This document shows, piece after piece, positions 6,773 to 8,773 of a stretch of 8,773 nucleotides of DNA. Source of the DNA: Cryomorphaceae bacterium (GTDB lineage: Bacteria > Bacteroidota > Bacteroidia > Flavobacteriales > Schleiferiaceae); NCBI GenBank assembly GCA_003445735.1, contig DMCR01000187.1:1-8773 (forward strand), in the 5' to 3' direction. Each line of letters opens with the position of its first letter. The stretch's first letter is position 1. Position numbers and translations under genes: made by a program. A model generated the notes under the pieces. That model did no database searches and had not been told where the DNA came from. It was given only the letters and a program-made list of their open reading frames with translations.

Positions 6773-6780
6773 TAAAGGTA
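6773..6780 (-). promoter_or_regulatory. Candidate -7 element for the lipoprotein operon
   Basis: Minus-strand TACCTTTA fits TAnnTTTG except for the last base and would give a leader of about 40 nt before the start at 6724. No TTG -33 box is found at normal spacing. The 60-78 nt region between the divergent starts must hold promoters for both directions, and I could not identify a convincing one for yaaA. Confidence 0.25.
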
Positions 6781-6802
6781 GGGTATGATGTATTTTTATC
6801 CT

Positions 6803-7564
6803 ATGAACAAACCCTTGATTCTCCTTTCACCTTCTAAAGGCATGCGGACCGACGCACCCTTTCCGTATTCAACTCCACAACCCTTGTCTTTTCCTCAGGA
6901 AACGGAAATGGTTGTTGTAGCGGTTCAGAAATTATCCGAAAAATTGAGGCAAACCCTGTTTAAAGTCAGCGATAAATTATGGCCTGAGGTCCATGCGATG
7001 TGGTCAAAAGAGCCATTACATTACCTTCGCCCAAACCCCGGGGTAGCGGGCATTCATGCCTACTCCGGCGAGGCCTTCAAGTATCTAGATAGTGAGACCT
7101 TGAGTGATGGCGCGCTGGCGCGCGCGAAAGAGCGCTTGGTAGTCTTAAGCGCCTTGTACGGTGCCGTGCACCCAGATACGGTAGTGGTGCCCTATAGGTT
7201 GGAGATGTTGTCGAAATTGGCCGTAGGTAAAGCCAAAAATTTAAACGGTCTGTGGAAGCCAGTGTTGACGAAATGGATCAACGAGGGCAATGCGGATTTT
7301 GTGGTGGATGCTTGCAGCGGGGAGTACAGCAAGGCCATTGATTGGAAAGTGGTGGAAAAACCAGTGGTTGAAGTGGCTTTCAAGCAGCGTAAAAACGGCG
7401 AATTAAAATCTGTTTCCGCATTCAGTAAACAAGCCCGTGGGGCCTTTGCACGCTGGATGTTGGAGGCCAATGTACATACCATTTCCGGTTTGGAAGCGTT
7501 TAATGAACTTGGATACGAATTACATTCGAACGAGGATAATAAAATGGTATTTTTGAGGGATTAA
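6803..7564 (+). CDS. yaaA: Peroxide stress protein YaaA (DUF328/UPF0246)
   Basis: A 253-residue member of the YaaA family, which in Escherichia coli is induced by OxyR, lowers free intracellular iron and limits DNA damage under hydrogen peroxide, and has a DNA-binding fold. Family landmarks are visible: the start LILLSPSKGM, IHAYSGEAFKYLD, LSALYGAVHPDTVVVPYRLEM (about 114-134), the internal DACSGEYSKAI, and SAFSKQARGAFARWMLE (about 205-221). The last two blocks align with E. coli LSGLYGVLRP...PYRLEM and KKARGLMSRFIIE. The ATG at 6803 is preferred because family members begin directly with the LILxSP strand; an upstream ATG at 6785 would add six residues (MMYFYP). Length equals the family norm (about 255). 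The next gene follows after only 8 nt, so cotranscription is likely. No OxyR-type site was recognised upstream. Confidence 0.95.
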   Translation: MNKPLILLSPSKGMRTDAPFPYSTPQPLSFPQETEMVVVAVQKLSEKLRQTLFKVSDKLWPEVHAMWSKEPLHYLRPNPGVAGIHAYSGEAFKYLDSETLSDGALARAKERLVVLSALYGAVHPDTVVVPYRLEMLSKLAVGKAKNLNGLWKPVLTKWINEGNADFVVDACSGEYSKAIDWKVVEKPVVEVAFKQRKNGELKSVSAFSKQARGAFARWMLEANVHTISGLEAFNELGYELHSNEDNKMVFLRD

Positions 7565-7572
7565 GATTGATT

Positions 7573-8271
7573 ATGAAGTACACGAAATATTTAGCCTTAA
7601 CGGTCTTTGTGCTAGGATTGTCGACAGGATTAAAGGCACAGCGTGCCACAGCATTTTTGGAATTAGGCGCCTACGGGATGACCCAGAACTATTTGGGTGA
7701 TGTGAACGGCGGAAGCTTGAGCGCCTTTACTCAGGAGGCGCGTTTCGGCTTCGGGACCCAGCTTAAGTATAATTTTAGTAGCATCTTGAGCGTAGGAGCG
7801 GATGTCAACTACGGAAGTATATATAGCCACGATAACTTGCACGGCAACGCCGATCGTGATTACCAAGTAGATACAGACTTATTGAACGTAAAACTGTTCA
7901 CTAACATCCACTTCATTCCCTTCGGTAAATACAACCTTCGCAACCACCACACACCTTTTGTGCATGTGGGCATAGGAGCGTTGACCTACCAACCGCATTT
8001 GAATACCAACGCACAATACCCTGACGGAATTGCTTTGTATCCAGGTACAGGGCATACCTACACCTACGCCTTGGGCTTGGGATGGCGTATTCGCCGCTCG
8101 TTGAAGAGCTTCTACAACTTGGGCATTTATTACAACGGTTTCGGTGCTTCGAACATTGAAGGATTCAACTATGAAAGTGAGTGGTTGGCAGACAACACAG
8201 ATTACCGCAACAGCATGGACGGAAGCTTAACGTTCAAGTTCGGAATGAGCTTAGGCTTCTTCGAGCAATAA
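7573..8271 (+). CDS. Outer-membrane beta-barrel protein, DUF6089-like
   Basis: A 232-residue exported protein. The N-terminus is a signal peptide of about 23 residues ending in LKAQ, the usual flavobacterial cleavage context. The mature part is a series of alternating strands, beginning LELGAYGMTQNYLGDVNGG, which resembles the opening 'GxxNYLGDLN' of DUF6089-type Bacteroidota barrels. Further strand pairs follow (GFGTQLKYNFSSILSVGADVNYGSI; HTYTYALGLGWRIR; SFYNLGIYYNGFG), and the protein ends in LTFKFGMSLGFFEQ, an amphipathic terminal strand suited to insertion by the Bam complex. There is no OmpA-like or enzymatic domain. It is most likely an 8-10 stranded barrel of unknown role. The ATG at 7573 is chosen; a TTG two codons upstream is less likely. 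It begins 8 nt after yaaA, so the two probably share a transcript. Confidence 0.85.
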   Translation: MKYTKYLALTVFVLGLSTGLKAQRATAFLELGAYGMTQNYLGDVNGGSLSAFTQEARFGFGTQLKYNFSSILSVGADVNYGSIYSHDNLHGNADRDYQVDTDLLNVKLFTNIHFIPFGKYNLRNHHTPFVHVGIGALTYQPHLNTNAQYPDGIALYPGTGHTYTYALGLGWRIRRSLKSFYNLGIYYNGFGASNIEGFNYESEWLADNTDYRNSMDGSLTFKFGMSLGFFEQ

Positions 8272-8302
8272 TTTCGGCACAGCCTTTGAACCATATATAA
8301 GA

Positions 8303-8327
8303 CCCTCCCATGGAGCGGCCTTTTTTT
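8303..8327 (+). terminator. Possible intrinsic terminator after the beta-barrel gene
   Basis: A short GC-rich stem (CCCTCC at 8303-8308 with GGAG-C-GG at 8312-8318, one bulged C) has a 3-nt loop and is followed by CC and seven T. It lies 31 nt beyond the barrel stop and before lon, where a terminator is expected. The stem is only 6 bp with a bulge, so efficiency is uncertain. Confidence 0.45.
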
Positions 8328-8334
8328 GGCCAAT

Positions 8335-8351
8335 CGTGACAGCATGTCGCG
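8335..8351. promoter_or_regulatory. Imperfect inverted repeat upstream of lon
   Basis: The sequence CGTGACAGCATGTCGCG has 7-nt arms around a 3-nt centre, with a single T/G mismatch. It lies 35 nt ahead of the lon start codon, between the putative terminator and the gene, and could be an operator for a stress regulator. No standard -33/-7 pair was recognised around it, so its role is unproven. Confidence 0.3.
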
Positions 8352-8386
8352 GAAATAGGCCTCTAACGACCTTTTGAAATAGAGAT

Positions 8387-8773
8387 ATGGACAGATTGTC
8401 ATTCAGCGATATTATTGACGAAAACACGGAATTTATTCCATTGATGACTTCGGATGAAGAAGTGGAAATAGGGGATGACCAATTACCCGAACTGCTCCCC
8501 ATCCTGCCTTTGCGTAACACTGTCATCTTTCCCGGGGTTGTAGCGCCTATAACTGCCGGTCGCGACAAAAGCTTGCGGCTGATTAAGAGCATCAGCGACA
8601 AGGATAAATTTGTCGGTATGGTGACCCAGATGGACATGGAAACCGAAGACCCAAGCCAGAGCGAGGTTTATCCCATCGGTACTATGGCCCAAATCGTCAA
8701 GAGTTTCAAAATGCCAGACGGCAATACGACGATTATCATCCAAGGAAAGAAGCGTTTCCGCATCCTAGAATGG
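8387..8773 (+). CDS. lon: ATP-dependent Lon protease, first 129 residues (cut by window edge)
   Basis: The frame is open from the ATG at 8387 to the window edge. Lon is a homohexameric AAA+ serine protease that degrades damaged and regulatory proteins in the cytoplasm. After an acidic N-terminal extension of about 38 residues comes LLPILPLRNTVIFPGVVAPI (about 40-59), the hallmark of the LON substrate-binding domain. GRDKSLRLI, VGMVTQMD, YPIGTMAQIVK and PDGNTTIIIQGKKRFRI follow; each lines up with E. coli Lon (LPLRDVVVYPHMVIPL, VGREKSI, VGTVASILQ, PDGTVKVLVEG). The AAA+ and Ser-Lys protease domains (about 680 further residues) lie outside. The acidic extension before the LON domain is, from memory, common in Bacteroidota homologues. 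There is no clear Shine-Dalgarno sequence. Confidence 0.96.
   Translation, partial: MDRLSFSDIIDENTEFIPLMTSDEEVEIGDDQLPELLPILPLRNTVIFPGVVAPITAGRDKSLRLIKSISDKDKFVGMVTQMDMETEDPSQSEVYPIGTMAQIVKSFKMPDGNTTIIIQGKKRFRILEW

Noticed and set aside
6785..6802. Six-residue extension of YaaA from an upstream ATG
   Set aside because: The family starts directly with the LILxSP strand; the added MMYFYP has no counterpart that I know of.
8317..8331. GGCC-T7-GGCC inverted repeat as a separate element
   Set aside because: A 4-bp stem around a homopolymer; better explained as the T-tract following the 8303-8318 stem.
8251..8637. 128-codon minus-strand frame over the lon start
   Set aside because: Overlaps the conserved LON domain and the end of the barrel gene; no domain and no promoter.

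Overview
The window looks like chromosomal DNA of a marine-type Bacteroidota, most likely of the order Flavobacteriales. The evidence is as follows. No start codon is preceded by a convincing Shine-Dalgarno sequence. Signal peptides end in 'AQ' or in short lipoboxes. A few AT-rich boxes resemble the TAnnTTTG -7 element of this phylum. The protein variants (aspartate kinase, MarR, beta-barrel) are of flavobacterial style. Base composition is even across the window, and there is no IS element, prophage, tRNA, rRNA or CRISPR.

Left part (1-4106, all minus strand, read right to left). A MarR regulator (4047-3601) is preceded by a perfect 20-bp palindrome and followed by a strong rho-independent terminator (3537-3502). 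Next is a compact, apparently cotranscribed block: a stand-alone zinc-ribbon/helix-turn-helix protein resembling IS1 InsA (3467-3024), acetyl-CoA synthetase acs (3023-1119), an SSAT/thialysine-type GNAT acetyltransferase (about 1102-632), and the N-terminal half of aspartate kinase (635-1, cut by the window edge). The junctions are very tight: TAAATG between the zinc-ribbon gene and acs, a 16-nt gap (or a small overlap) between acs and the GNAT, and ATGA between the GNAT and the kinase. The block joins acetate activation, an acetyl-CoA consuming enzyme and entry into the lysine/threonine/methionine pathway, headed by a possible DNA-binding regulator.

Middle (4107-6724, minus strand). Two lipoprotein genes overlap by 4 nt: a 455-residue protein with TPR-like helices and a CsgG/LpoB-like domain, and a 417-residue LPP20-family protein. 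They probably form a cell-envelope assembly of unknown role.

Right part (6785-8773, plus strand). After a short divergent region come yaaA (peroxide stress protein), an outer-membrane beta-barrel gene 8 nt behind it, a weak terminator, an imperfect inverted repeat, and the first 129 codons of the ATP-dependent protease lon.

The least explained items are the InsA-like protein abutting acs, the two-lipoprotein pair, and the palindrome in front of marR. Nothing here proves a new system; functions beyond family level are inference.
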